A stretch of DNA of 11,339 nucleotides from an uncultured Bacteroides sp. (GTDB lineage Bacteria > Bacteroidota > Bacteroidia > Bacteroidales > Bacteroidaceae): positions 1 to 11,339 of the forward strand of contig USQO01000067.1 of NCBI GenBank assembly GCA_900556845.1. The letters are read 5' to 3'. How positions within the stretch are numbered: the first letter of the stretch is position 1; each line of letters opens with the position of its first letter. The translations under genes were made by a program, and so were the position numbers. This document shows positions 1-6,911 of the stretch, piece by piece. The notes under the pieces were generated by a model. That model was given only the letters and a program-made list of their open reading frames with translations, was not told the DNA's origin and ran no database searches.

Positions 1-27
1 GGGCTCGGAGATGTGTATAAGAGACAG
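1..27 (+). other. Illumina Nextera adapter remnant (not genomic)
   Basis: Bases 9-27 are AGATGTGTATAAGAGACAG, the 19-bp Tn5 mosaic end used in Nextera libraries. The preceding GGGCTCGG matches the end of the Nextera read-2 adapter arm. It lies exactly at the contig edge, so it is untrimmed library adapter rather than a native transposon end. Genomic sequence starts at about base 28. Bases 28-115 hold no gene and no clear terminator that I can see. Confidence 0.97.
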
Positions 28-115
28 CCAAAGAGGTTGCAAAAATAATGTTTAATCTTTCAACTACCAAACTCATATAATAAAAAATCCTAATTTATAA
101 GAGTTTTCAGTGTTT

Positions 116-928
116 TTAGCCGCGTTGCTCTCGCTGCTTTTCTTCGAGCTGGAAATCCTTTCTGCGCAACACGAAGTTGGTTCCTAGGTATTTTTCGCGC
201 ACGATAGGATTTTCGGCCAGCTCTTCAGGTGTTCCCTGAAACAAGATTTTTCCTTCGAACAGCAGATAGGCACGGTCGGTCAGTCGCAAAGTTTCCAGCG
301 CATTGTGGTCGGTAATCAGAATACCGATATTCTTGTCCTTGAGTTTCCACACAATATGCTGGATGTCTTCTACGGCAATCGGGTCGACTCCGGCAAACGG
401 CTCGTCCAGCATGATGAATTTGGGGTCGATGGCCAGACAACGGGCAATCTCTGTTCGACGGCGCTCACCACCCGACAGCTGGTCGCCCAGGTTCTTGCGC
501 ACTTTCTGCAAGCGAAATTCGGCAATCAGACTTTCCAGTTTTTCTTTTTGGTATTCTTTCGAACGGTTGGTCAGCTCAAGTACAGATGCAATATTGTCTT
601 CCACGCTCATCTTGCGGAATACAGAGGCTTCCTGGGCCAGATAACCGATTCCGTTCTGGGCACGTTTGTACACCGGATAGTTCGTTATATCAAGGTCGTT
701 CAGATAAATATGTCCTTCATTGGGCACTACCAGACCGGTGGTCATATAAAAGGAGGTAGTCTTGCCGGCTCCGTTAGGTCCCAGCAACCCTACAATCTCT
801 CCCTGCTTCACATCGAAGGAAACATGACTCACTACCGTACGCTTACCGTACTTCTTTACCAGATTTTCTGTGCGCAGCACCATCCTTCCGGACGGAACTT
901 CCTGCTGTATCTTATCTTCTGCCAACAT
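116..928 (-). CDS. lptB: LPS export ABC transporter ATP-binding protein LptB
   Basis: This is the cytoplasmic ATPase that powers LptFG, which extracts lipopolysaccharide from the inner membrane and pushes it along the Lpt bridge to the outer membrane. The 270-residue product has a complete ABC domain: Walker A GPNGAGKTT (50-58), Q-loop Q99 (YLAQE), signature LSGGE (151-155), Walker B FIMLDEP (171-177), D-loop AGVDP (179-183) and switch histidine H208 (ITDHN). The run YLAQEASVFRKMSVEDNI is typical of LptB rather than of other ABC ATPases. The family core is about 240 residues; here there are about 15 extra residues at the N-terminus and a charged C-terminal tail. A second possible start is Met16 (codon at 881-883), just before the conserved VLRTENLVKKYG. 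The upstream ATG is preferred because it lies about 20 bases from a -7 box. No lptF, lptG or lptC is in the window. It is divergent from the mlaEF pair. Confidence 0.95.
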   Translation of the reverse strand: MLAEDKIQQEVPSGRMVLRTENLVKKYGKRTVVSHVSFDVKQGEIVGLLGPNGAGKTTSFYMTTGLVVPNEGHIYLNDLDITNYPVYKRAQNGIGYLAQEASVFRKMSVEDNIASVLELTNRSKEYQKEKLESLIAEFRLQKVRKNLGDQLSGGERRRTEIARCLAIDPKFIMLDEPFAGVDPIAVEDIQHIVWKLKDKNIGILITDHNALETLRLTDRAYLLFEGKILFQGTPEELAENPIVREKYLGTNFVLRRKDFQLEEKQREQRG

Positions 929-949
929 TATAATTGTTATATTTTATGG

Positions 950-957
950 CAAAAGTA
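950..957 (-). promoter_or_regulatory. Predicted lptB promoter -7 box
   Basis: On the minus strand the sequence reads TACTTTTG, an exact match to the Bacteroidetes -7 consensus TAnnTTTG. It ends 21 bases before the lptB ATG, implying a short leader. No good -33 TTTG is seen at the usual spacing, so the call rests on the -7 box and its position. Confidence 0.5.
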
Positions 958-1030
958 GTAAAAATCTTCTGTAAACTGCATATTCACCGTAAAATCAGAA
1001 ATCTTTTCCGATTTATAGAACAAAAAACAC

Positions 1031-1038
1031 TAAATTTG
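1031..1038 (+). promoter_or_regulatory. Predicted mlaEF promoter -7 box
   Basis: TAAATTTG matches the Bacteroidetes -7 consensus TAnnTTTG and lies 17 bases before the mlaE ATG. The -33 region is weak (only a T-run near 1004-1007). With the lptB box at 950-957 it makes the 127-bp gap a divergent promoter region for two envelope lipid transport units. Confidence 0.5.
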
Positions 1039-1055
1039 CAGCAAAATTATTTTTT

Positions 1056-1799
1056 ATGGTAAAGCCTATACAAAACTTCGGAAAATACCTTATGCTTATG
1101 GGACGTGTATTCGGCAGGCCGGAACGTTTCAGGATGTATATCAAACAATATATCAATGAAATGGCTCAGCTGGGTATCAACTCCATCGGTATTGTCCTTC
1201 TTATTTCTTTCTTTATCGGTGCAGTAATCTGTATCCAAATTAAGCTGAACATCGAAAGTCCGTGGATGCCGCGTTTCGTGGTGGGTTATACGACACGTGA
1301 AATCATGTTGCTGGAGTTTTCTTCATCCATCATGTGTCTGATTCTGGCTGGAAAGGTCGGTTCGAATATTGCATCCGAAATTGGTACCATGCGGGTAACG
1401 CAGCAGATTGATGCGCTCGAAATCATGGGTATCAACTCGGCATCGTATCTTATCTTGCCTAAAATTCTGGGACTCATGACCATGATTCCGCTGCTGGTTA
1501 TCTTCAGTATATTTGCCGGAATCATCGGAGCTTTCTGTACGGCCTGGTTTGCCGGAATCATGAATGCTACCGATCTGGAATATGGTTTGCAGTATTGCTT
1601 CATCGAGTGGTACATCTGGTGCAGCTTTATCAAATCGCTGTTTTTTGCTTTCATCATTGCCAGTGTATCGGCTTATTTCGGCTATACGGTCGAAGGTGGC
1701 TCTATTGCTGTAGGTAAAGCCAGTACGGACTCGGTGGTATCAAGCAGCGTACTGATTTTGTTCTCCGACTTATTATTAACTCAATTATTAATGGGATGA
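1056..1799 (+). CDS. mlaE: MlaE-family lipid ABC transporter permease
   Basis: This is the inner-membrane permease of an MCE/Mla-type transporter, a class that moves phospholipids between the inner and outer membranes. The 247-residue product matches the family length (about 250-260). It has hydrophobic segments at about 43-64, 86-104, 134-165, 188-207 and 228-245. The family signature EIGTMRVTQQIDAL is at 108-121, in the cytoplasmic loop thought to contact the ATPase, and GYTVEGG...VGKAST at 209-223 is the usual C-terminal signature. The amphipathic N-terminus (about 1-40) precedes the first membrane segment, as in MlaE. Its stop overlaps the start of the ATPase gene by four bases (ATGA), so the two are very likely translationally coupled. 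The substrate and direction of transport cannot be read from sequence. Confidence 0.93.
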   Translation: MVKPIQNFGKYLMLMGRVFGRPERFRMYIKQYINEMAQLGINSIGIVLLISFFIGAVICIQIKLNIESPWMPRFVVGYTTREIMLLEFSSSIMCLILAGKVGSNIASEIGTMRVTQQIDALEIMGINSASYLILPKILGLMTMIPLLVIFSIFAGIIGAFCTAWFAGIMNATDLEYGLQYCFIEWYIWCSFIKSLFFAFIIASVSAYFGYTVEGGSIAVGKASTDSVVSSSVLILFSDLLLTQLLMG

Positions 1800-2557
1800 T
1801 TCAAGTACAAGCATTACATAAGGAATTTGAAGGGAAAACGGTTCTCGACCAGATTGATTTTACATTCGACAACGGTAAGACCAATCTGATTATCGGACAA
1901 AGTGGCTCGGGTAAAACAGTACTGATGAAATGTATCGTGGGACTGCTTACTCCTGAAAAAGGACAGATTCTATACGACGGAAGAGATTTTATCAGTATGG
2001 GTAAAAAAGAAAAGAAAGCCTTGCGGCGTGAAATGGGTATGATTTTCCAAAGTGCAGCTTTGTTCGACTCGCTCTCTGTACTGGAAAATGTGATGTTCCC
2101 GCTCGATATGTTTTCGAACGACACATACAGGGACCGTGTAAAAAGAGCGCAGTTCTGTCTGGACCGTGTAAACCTGATTGACGCACAAAACAAATATCCG
2201 GGTGAAATCAGTGGAGGTATGCAGAAACGTGTTGCCATTGCCCGTGCCATCGCTCTTCAACCGCAATATCTGTTCTGTGATGAACCAAACTCAGGACTGG
2301 ACCCAAAGACATCGCTCGTTATAGACGAACTGATTCATGATATTACTACAGAATATAACATGACTACTATCATTAATACCCACGATATGAACTCCGTACT
2401 GGGTATAGGCGACAGTATTCTGTACATCTATCAGGGACACAAGGAATGGGAAGGCAACAAGGATGAAATCTTCTCGGCCACCAACGAACGACTCAACAAT
2501 TTTATTTTCGCCTCGGATTTATTGCAGAAAGTCAAAAAAGAGGAGAACAAGAAATAA
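1796..2557 (+). CDS. mlaF: MlaF-family lipid ABC transporter ATP-binding protein
   Basis: This is the ATPase partner of the MlaE-like permease immediately upstream; two copies would drive lipid transport at the inner membrane. The 253-residue product carries Walker A GQSGSGKT (34-41), Q-loop Q85 (MIFQSAALFDSL, typical of MlaF), signature ISGGMQKR (138-145; the GGM form is characteristic of the Mla/Ttg2A group), Walker B YLFCDEP (158-164), D-loop SGLDP (166-170) and switch histidine H196. The C-terminal part after about 215 contains EIFSATNERLNNFI, like the tail that docks on a neighbouring subunit in MlaF. The gene starts inside the mlaE stop (ATGA). No MlaD-type MCE protein, MlaB or MlaC follows; a terminator lies 28 bases after the stop. 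The substrate-binding subunit must be encoded elsewhere. Confidence 0.93.
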   Translation: MIQVQALHKEFEGKTVLDQIDFTFDNGKTNLIIGQSGSGKTVLMKCIVGLLTPEKGQILYDGRDFISMGKKEKKALRREMGMIFQSAALFDSLSVLENVMFPLDMFSNDTYRDRVKRAQFCLDRVNLIDAQNKYPGEISGGMQKRVAIARAIALQPQYLFCDEPNSGLDPKTSLVIDELIHDITTEYNMTTIINTHDMNSVLGIGDSILYIYQGHKEWEGNKDEIFSATNERLNNFIFASDLLQKVKKEENKK

Positions 2558-2585
2558 AAATAAGCGTTCTTTATACATACAACAC

Positions 2586-2633
2586 AAAACGCCTCCGGCA
2601 TTATCCCTTTGGATGAATAGCCGGAGGCGTTTT
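2586..2633. terminator. Bidirectional intrinsic terminator between mlaF and der
   Basis: A perfect 11-bp GC-rich stem (2589-2599 with 2620-2630, core CGCCTCCGGC) is extended by A/T pairs and followed by a T-run on the plus strand. The A-run on the left arm gives a U-rich tail on the minus strand too. It sits between the convergent mlaF and der genes and can serve both. Confidence 0.9.
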
Positions 2634-2660
2634 TGTATTGTTTCTTTTTCTGCAGAACTA

Positions 2661-3974
2661 TTATTTCTGACGGATAAAGATATTAATCGGAGTTCCTGAA
2701 AGCGGCCAACGCTCGCGAATCTTGTTTTCAAGGAAGCGTTTATATGGCTCTTTCACATACTGTGGCAAGTTAGCAAAGAATACGAATGAAGGTACTTGCG
2801 TATTAGGTAACTGCGTACAGTATTTAATTTTGATGTACTTACCCTTATTTGATGGAGGTGGATAAGCTTCAATCAACGGAAGCATTTCCTCATTCAGACG
2901 GGCAGTAGGAATACGCATCGTGCGTGCACGGTATACGTTCTTCGCTTCTTCAAGCACCTTGAAAATACGCTGTTTTGTCAGCGCAGAAGCAAAGATAATC
3001 GGGAAATCAGTAAACGGAGCAAAACGGCTACGGATAGCTTCCTCATAAGTTTTCATCACCTTATCAGTCTTTTCCTGTACCAAATCCCATTTATTCACTA
3101 CAACTACCAAACCCTTCTGGTTACGGTTTATCAACGAGAAGATATTGAGGTCCTGCCCTTCTACACCACGTGTTGCATCCAGCATCAGAATACATACATC
3201 CGAGTTTTCAATCGAACGGATAGAACGAACTACCGAGTAATATTCCAAGTCTTCGTTCACTTTATTCTTCTTACGGATACCTGCTGTATCAACCAGATAG
3301 AAATCAAATCCGAATTTATCGTATCGTGTATAGATAGAGTCACGCGTCGTACCTGCAATCTCTGTCACAATATTACGCTCCTCACCGATAAATGCATTGA
3401 CAATAGACGATTTTCCGGCATTCGGACGGCCCACTACTGCAAAGCGTGGTATTTCCTCATCCAGAATTTCATCTGCCTCTTTCTTGAATTTTGAAATAAT
3501 CAAATCAAGCAAATCGCCTGTACCACTACCACTCAGTGCAGAGATACAATACGGATCGCCCAAACCTAATGAATAAAACTCGGCTGCATTGTATTGCAAG
3601 TCATTATTATCGGTTTTATTGGCAACCAAGAGTACCGGAGTTTTCGAGCGGCGCAAAATGCCGGCAACTTCCATGTCAAGGTCTGTTACGCCATTGGTCA
3701 CATCCACTACAAACAAAATAACGTCGGCCTCGTCCATAGCAAGCACCACCTGCTTGCGAATTTCGCCCTCGAAAATATCATCCGAGTTTACTACCCATCC
3801 ACCGGTATCCACTACCGAGAACTCTTTACCCAGCCATTCCGATTTTCCGTACTGGCGGTCACGCGTCGTACCCGCCTGCTCGTTTACAATGGCCTGGCGA
3901 GTCTTGGTCAGACGATTAAACAGTGTAGACTTTCCCACATTGGGGCGGCCTACTATTGCTACTAAATTTCCCAT
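2661..3974 (-). CDS. der: Ribosome biogenesis GTPase Der (EngA)
   Basis: Der is an essential double-GTPase that binds the maturing 50S ribosomal subunit. The 437-residue product has two complete G domains and a C-terminal KH-like domain. G domain 1: P-loop GRPNVGKS (9-16), TTRDR (36-40), DTGG (56-59), NKTD (119-122). G domain 2: P-loop GRPNAGKS (182-189), TTRDS (209-213), DTAG (229-232), NKWD (294-297). The KH-like domain covers about 355-437 and ends in the usual RER-W-P-L-GTPI-IF motif. The length is normal for the family. The ATG start lies directly on the first G-domain strand, as in homologues. It begins 37 bases after era on the same strand with no promoter box between, so era and der are probably co-transcribed. 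No defects were seen. Confidence 0.97.
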   Translation of the reverse strand: MGNLVAIVGRPNVGKSTLFNRLTKTRQAIVNEQAGTTRDRQYGKSEWLGKEFSVVDTGGWVVNSDDIFEGEIRKQVVLAMDEADVILFVVDVTNGVTDLDMEVAGILRRSKTPVLLVANKTDNNDLQYNAAEFYSLGLGDPYCISALSGSGTGDLLDLIISKFKKEADEILDEEIPRFAVVGRPNAGKSSIVNAFIGEERNIVTEIAGTTRDSIYTRYDKFGFDFYLVDTAGIRKKNKVNEDLEYYSVVRSIRSIENSDVCILMLDATRGVEGQDLNIFSLINRNQKGLVVVVNKWDLVQEKTDKVMKTYEEAIRSRFAPFTDFPIIFASALTKQRIFKVLEEAKNVYRARTMRIPTARLNEEMLPLIEAYPPPSNKGKYIKIKYCTQLPNTQVPSFVFFANLPQYVKEPYKRFLENKIRERWPLSGTPINIFIRQK

Positions 3975-4011
3975 TTCATTTTTGTTTTAACGGCTATCAC
4001 AGTCGGTATTT

Positions 4012-4893
4012 TCAATCCAGTTGATACCCGAAGTTTTTTAATTCTTTGTCAGAGCTTCTCCAGTCTTTGTCTACTTTTACAAAGGTCTCTAAAAATATTG
4101 ACTTCTGGAAGAAATGCTCCAACGTTTTTCGCGCCTCGGTCGCTACTTTTTTCAAAGCTTTTCCCTGCTTTCCAATGATGATACCTTTCTGCGAATCACG
4201 CTCTACGTAAATCACAGCGTTAATGTGGATACTCTTGGCCTCTTCTTTAAATTGTTCCACAACAACTTCCACCGAGTAAGGTATCTCCTTGTCGTAGTAC
4301 AGAAGAATCTTTTCACGAATAATCTCCGTTACAAAGAAACGGGCAGGCTTATCAGTCCACTGATCTTTACCAAAGTAAGGAGGCGAATCTGGAAGCAATT
4401 CCTTAATACGCTTCATTACAGCATCTACATTAAACTTGGCCGCAGCTGATATCGGAATAATTTCGGCCTGAGGAAGTTGTTCATGCCATTCTTCTACCAG
4501 CTTTACCAGCTCATCCTGGTTAGTCAGGTCTATTTTATTAATCAGCAATAAGACAGGAACCTGCACCTTACGTACCTTTTCCATAAACTCAGCATTCTTG
4601 TCGATTTTCTCCACCACATCGGTTACATACAGTAGTATGTCAGCATCCACAAGGGCCGATTCTGAAAAATTCAGCATAGACTCCTGAAGTTTATAGTTGG
4701 GTTTCAAGACCCCTGGAGTATCAGAGAAAACAATCTGCATGTCATCCGTATTTAGAATTCCCATGATACGGTGACGCGTTGTCTGCGCCTTGAACGTGGC
4801 TATGGAGATACGCTCTCCTACCAATAAGTTCATCAATGTAGACTTTCCCACATTAGGGTTTCCTACGATATTCACAAATCCTGCCTTATGCAT
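4012..4893 (-). CDS. era: Ribosome-assembly GTPase Era
   Basis: Era binds the 3' end of 16S rRNA and helps 30S subunit maturation. With the start used here the product is 293 residues, the normal family length. It has an N-terminal G domain with P-loop GNPNVGKS (11-18), TTRHR (38-42), DTPG (58-61), NKID (119-122) and SAA (149-151). A C-terminal KH RNA-binding domain carries the GxxG loop GKQG (241-244) before ALKK. The longest reading frame starts 36 bases upstream at 4929, adding 12 residues. That extension is encoded by a terminator stem and its T-run, and homologues begin with the MHKAGFVNIVG form, so Met at 4891-4893 is the likely true start. It follows fabH by 74 bases and precedes der by 37. 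No clear promoter is visible between the fabH terminator and this start. Confidence 0.96.
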   Translation of the reverse strand: MHKAGFVNIVGNPNVGKSTLMNLLVGERISIATFKAQTTRHRIMGILNTDDMQIVFSDTPGVLKPNYKLQESMLNFSESALVDADILLYVTDVVEKIDKNAEFMEKVRKVQVPVLLLINKIDLTNQDELVKLVEEWHEQLPQAEIIPISAAAKFNVDAVMKRIKELLPDSPPYFGKDQWTDKPARFFVTEIIREKILLYYDKEIPYSVEVVVEQFKEEAKSIHINAVIYVERDSQKGIIIGKQGKALKKVATEARKTLEHFFQKSIFLETFVKVDKDWRSSDKELKNFGYQLD

Positions 4894-4917
4894 AACTTTA
4901 TTTTTTTTAATACAGAC

Positions 4918-4944
4918 AAAAAAACGCATCGTTTGGGATGCGTT
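4918..4944 (-). terminator. Intrinsic terminator after fabH
   Basis: An 8-bp perfect stem (4923-4930 with 4937-4944, AACGCATC/GATGCGTT, 6-base loop) is followed on the minus strand by a run of seven T. It lies 23 bases after the fabH stop and 24 bases before the era start. It may terminate fabH transcripts fully or partly; era and der then need read-through or an unseen promoter. Confidence 0.75.
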
Positions 4945-4967
4945 CTTTTGATATCTGGTTATTGATT

Positions 4968-5972
4968 TTATTTCAAATTGCCATCATATCCCCACTTCAC
5001 ATAAGCAGCACCCCATGTAAATCCGGCACCAAATGCAGTGAAGATAATATTGTCACCTTTCTTCAGTTGTTTTTCGTAATCCCAGAGACACAGTGGCAAG
5101 GTACCTGCACTGGTATTACCATAACGCTGAATGTTGACCATCACTTTATCAATAGGAACTTCCAGACGTGAAGCTACAGCATCAATAATACGCATGTTAG
5201 CCTGATGCGGAACAATCCAGTCAATATTCTCCTTGCTCAAACCGTTACGTTCTGCAATTTCGGCAGTAACATTCGACATATTCGAAACAGCATATTTAAA
5301 TACCGTACGACCTTCCTGATACAGATAGTGCATTTTATTGTCTACCGTAAAGTAAGAAGGCGGACATACCGAACCACCGGCTTTCATATGAAGGAACGGA
5401 AGACCCTTTCCGTCTGTACGCAGGATAGAATCCATAATTCCATAATCTTCAGTAGTAGCTTCCAGCAAGCAGGCTGCAGCACCGTCACCGAAAATCGGAC
5501 AAGTAGCACGGTCTGAATAGTTTACCATTGACGACATCTTGTCAGCACCAACAATGATCACTTTTTTATGACGACCAGAACTGATCATCGACGCTGCCAC
5601 CTCCATGGCATATAGGAAGCCAGAACAAGCTGCAAGCAAATCAAATGCAAATGCATTTTTCAAGCCCAGTTTGTCACAAAGAATAGATGCCGTTGATGGA
5701 AAATGATAATCAGGAGTAGTCGTTGCAACAAAAATTGCATCAATTTCTTCAGGAGCCACACCAGTTTTCTGCATCAACTGACGGCAAGCCTTACGAGCCA
5801 TATATGAAGTACCCAGGCCCTCCTCGTTCAGGATTCGTCTTTCCTTAATACCAATACGGGTCATAATCCATTCGTCGTTGGTATCCACCATCCTGGATAG
5901 TTCCTCGTTCGTAAGGACATAATCAGGAACATATCCTCCGATTCCTGTAATTACAGCATTTATTTTTTCCAT
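4968..5972 (-). CDS. fabH: Beta-ketoacyl-ACP synthase III (FabH)
   Basis: FabH starts type II fatty acid synthesis by condensing an acyl-CoA primer (acetyl-CoA or a branched short-chain acyl-CoA) with malonyl-ACP in the cytoplasm. The 334-residue product matches the family length. The catalytic triad is in place: Cys116 in DLLAACSGF, His256 in WIVPHQANMRI, and Asn286 in YGNTSAG. The C-terminal FTAFGAGFTWGAA glycine-rich motif (311-323) is also present, as are the N-terminal NDEWIMTRIGIKER (32-45) and the TPDYHFPST segment (86-94). Primer preference (straight or branched) cannot be decided from these motifs. It lies downstream of rpmF, as in many bacteria, but plsX, often found between them, is absent here. 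A terminator-like hairpin precedes it and another follows it, so it may form its own transcription unit. Confidence 0.97.
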   Translation of the reverse strand: MEKINAVITGIGGYVPDYVLTNEELSRMVDTNDEWIMTRIGIKERRILNEEGLGTSYMARKACRQLMQKTGVAPEEIDAIFVATTTPDYHFPSTASILCDKLGLKNAFAFDLLAACSGFLYAMEVAASMISSGRHKKVIIVGADKMSSMVNYSDRATCPIFGDGAAACLLEATTEDYGIMDSILRTDGKGLPFLHMKAGGSVCPPSYFTVDNKMHYLYQEGRTVFKYAVSNMSNVTAEIAERNGLSKENIDWIVPHQANMRIIDAVASRLEVPIDKVMVNIQRYGNTSAGTLPLCLWDYEKQLKKGDNIIFTAFGAGFTWGAAYVKWGYDGNLK

Positions 5973-6003
5973 CGTTCAAAATTTAAGTTTGCCGGTTTCT
6001 TTA

Positions 6004-6039
6004 TACAAAAACAGCCGGAGGAGCCGAAGCTCTCCGGCT
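6004..6039 (-). terminator. Intrinsic terminator after rpmF with UUCG-type loop
   Basis: The arms AGCCGGAGGAGC (6013-6024) and GCTCTCCGGCT (6029-6039) pair with a single bulged base around a 4-base loop that reads TTCG on the minus strand. A T-rich tail (GTTTTTGTAT on the minus strand) follows. It lies 55 bases after the rpmF stop and 40 bases before the fabH start, on the strand of both genes. Confidence 0.8.
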
Positions 6040-6094
6040 TTATTCTAAGAAACATACAAACATGTTCAATTAAGCCACTCTCGTGTTTTATCAA

Positions 6095-6280
6095 TTAAAG
6101 AGCAGCTTCTTTTTCGATTGCTAATTTACCTCTATAATAACCGCAAGCTCCACATACTGTGTGATATACATGCCATTCGCCGCAGTTAGGGCAGATAGCC
6201 AAAGTAGGAGCAACTGCTTTATCGTGAGTTCTTCTCTTAGCAGTTCTTGTTTTTGATTGTCTTCTTTTAGGATGTGCCAT
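6095..6280 (-). CDS. rpmF: 50S ribosomal protein L32
   Basis: This is a small structural protein of the large ribosomal subunit. The 61-residue product starts with the conserved MAHPKRRQSKTR and a strongly basic N-terminal half (residues 4-21), which contacts rRNA. Four cysteines, Cys30, Cys33, Cys43 and Cys46 in two CxxC pairs, form a zinc ribbon; this is therefore the zinc-binding (C+) form of L32. The length is normal. It starts 20 bases after the DUF177 gene on the same strand with no promoter box in the gap, so the two are almost certainly co-transcribed, as the yceD-rpmF pair is in many bacteria. A strong hairpin terminator follows. Confidence 0.97.
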   Translation of the reverse strand: MAHPKRRQSKTRTAKRRTHDKAVAPTLAICPNCGEWHVYHTVCGACGYYRGKLAIEKEAAL

Positions 6281-6300
6281 TTTACTAAAACTTTATTTAA

Positions 6301-6876
6301 TTAATTATTATTATTCAATATTTTCTTCAATTCATTCCATCTCGGATCTATTTCATCAGATTCACTGGTTTCTGTTGCAAATGAATCATCTCCCGAAAAA
6401 TCTTCGGAATCCTCATCACCCTCCATCACACGCAAATGTTCACTCAACTTGCCCATCATTCCCTTATTGCATTTTCCTGGAGCATGAACATGTTTCATCG
6501 GAATTGCCAATGCGATGAATTCATAGATAAACCAAGCAACATTGATATAACCATCCTCTTCTGGCACGATAACAAAATCGTCTTCATCCGAGAATGTAAG
6601 ACCCAACTTCACTTTCAATGCATCATCCGAGGTTATCAACTGCTCCATTTCATCTAAACAACGGTCGCACAATACAACCACCACCCCTTCTGTATGAAAA
6701 GCCAGCGTATACACGCCAGTACCTTTTTTCACCGTCACCTGACAGTGCAAGTGGCCTTTTTGGATTTCAGGTGCATCCAAATCGGCAAAGAACTGATTAT
6801 CCAACTCAAACTCGTACGAGCAAGAGCTTTCACGCATATTTTTCAGTTCAATCTTATATTTATCAAGTTTTCCCAA
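6301..6876 (-). CDS. DUF177 / YceD-like protein, probable TTG start
   Basis: DUF177 (YceD) proteins are encoded directly upstream of rpmF across bacteria and have been linked to 23S rRNA accumulation; the exact molecular role is unclear. With the start chosen here the product is 191 residues. It carries a CDRC pair (Cys70 and Cys73) in the family-typical LCDRCLDEM stretch, a third cysteine Cys136 in HAPGKCNKG, an acidic Asp/Glu/Ser-rich linker at about 151-177, and the family's C-terminal DPRWNELKKIL (about 177-187). The longest frame begins at a TTG at 6904-6906, but that codon is part of the predicted -7 promoter box and would not be in the mRNA. The next in-frame candidate is TTG at 6874-6876, which gives MGKLDKYKIELKN, resembling the usual start of Bacteroidales homologues as I recall them. 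It heads the DUF177-rpmF-fabH-era-der cluster. Confidence 0.88.
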   Translation of the reverse strand: MGKLDKYKIELKNMRESSCSYEFELDNQFFADLDAPEIQKGHLHCQVTVKKGTGVYTLAFHTEGVVVVLCDRCLDEMEQLITSDDALKVKLGLTFSDEDDFVIVPEEDGYINVAWFIYEFIALAIPMKHVHAPGKCNKGMMGKLSEHLRVMEGDEDSEDFSGDDSFATETSESDEIDPRWNELKKILNNNN

Positions 6877-6903
6877 TGTTGTAGTACTATATAAACTGGG
6901 CGA

Positions 6904-6911
6904 CAAAGATA
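6904..6911 (-). promoter_or_regulatory. Predicted promoter -7 box of the DUF177-rpmF unit
   Basis: On the minus strand the sequence reads TATCTTTG, a perfect match to the Bacteroidetes -7 consensus TAnnTTTG. Transcription should begin a few bases further on, near 6897-6900, giving a leader of about 20-25 bases before the TTG start at 6876. No clear -33 TTTG is seen at the standard distance. Confidence 0.6.

Noticed and set aside
9..27. A native Tn5-type transposon end
   Set aside because: It is at the very first bases of the contig and is joined to the Nextera adapter arm, which native Tn5 does not carry.
305..958. A 217-codon open frame on the plus strand, antisense to lptB
   Set aside because: It runs opposite a clear ABC ATPase gene with all motifs intact, and its product has no recognisable domain. 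It is best explained as a mirror of lptB codon usage.
1286..1657. A 123-codon open frame antisense to mlaE
   Set aside because: It lies wholly inside a well-supported membrane permease gene on the other strand, and shows no motif of its own.
3589..3990. A 133-codon plus-strand frame (and a 123-codon overlapping one) antisense to der
   Set aside because: The Der G-domain motifs on the minus strand account for this sequence; the frames are low in structure and overlap each other.
5977..6009. A possible fabH promoter: TTTG (6006-6009), 20-base spacer, TAAATTTTG (5977-5985) on the minus strand
   Set aside because: The -7 box has one extra base and ends only 4 bases before the fabH ATG, so transcription would start inside the start codon. 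The T-run also belongs to the upstream terminator tail.
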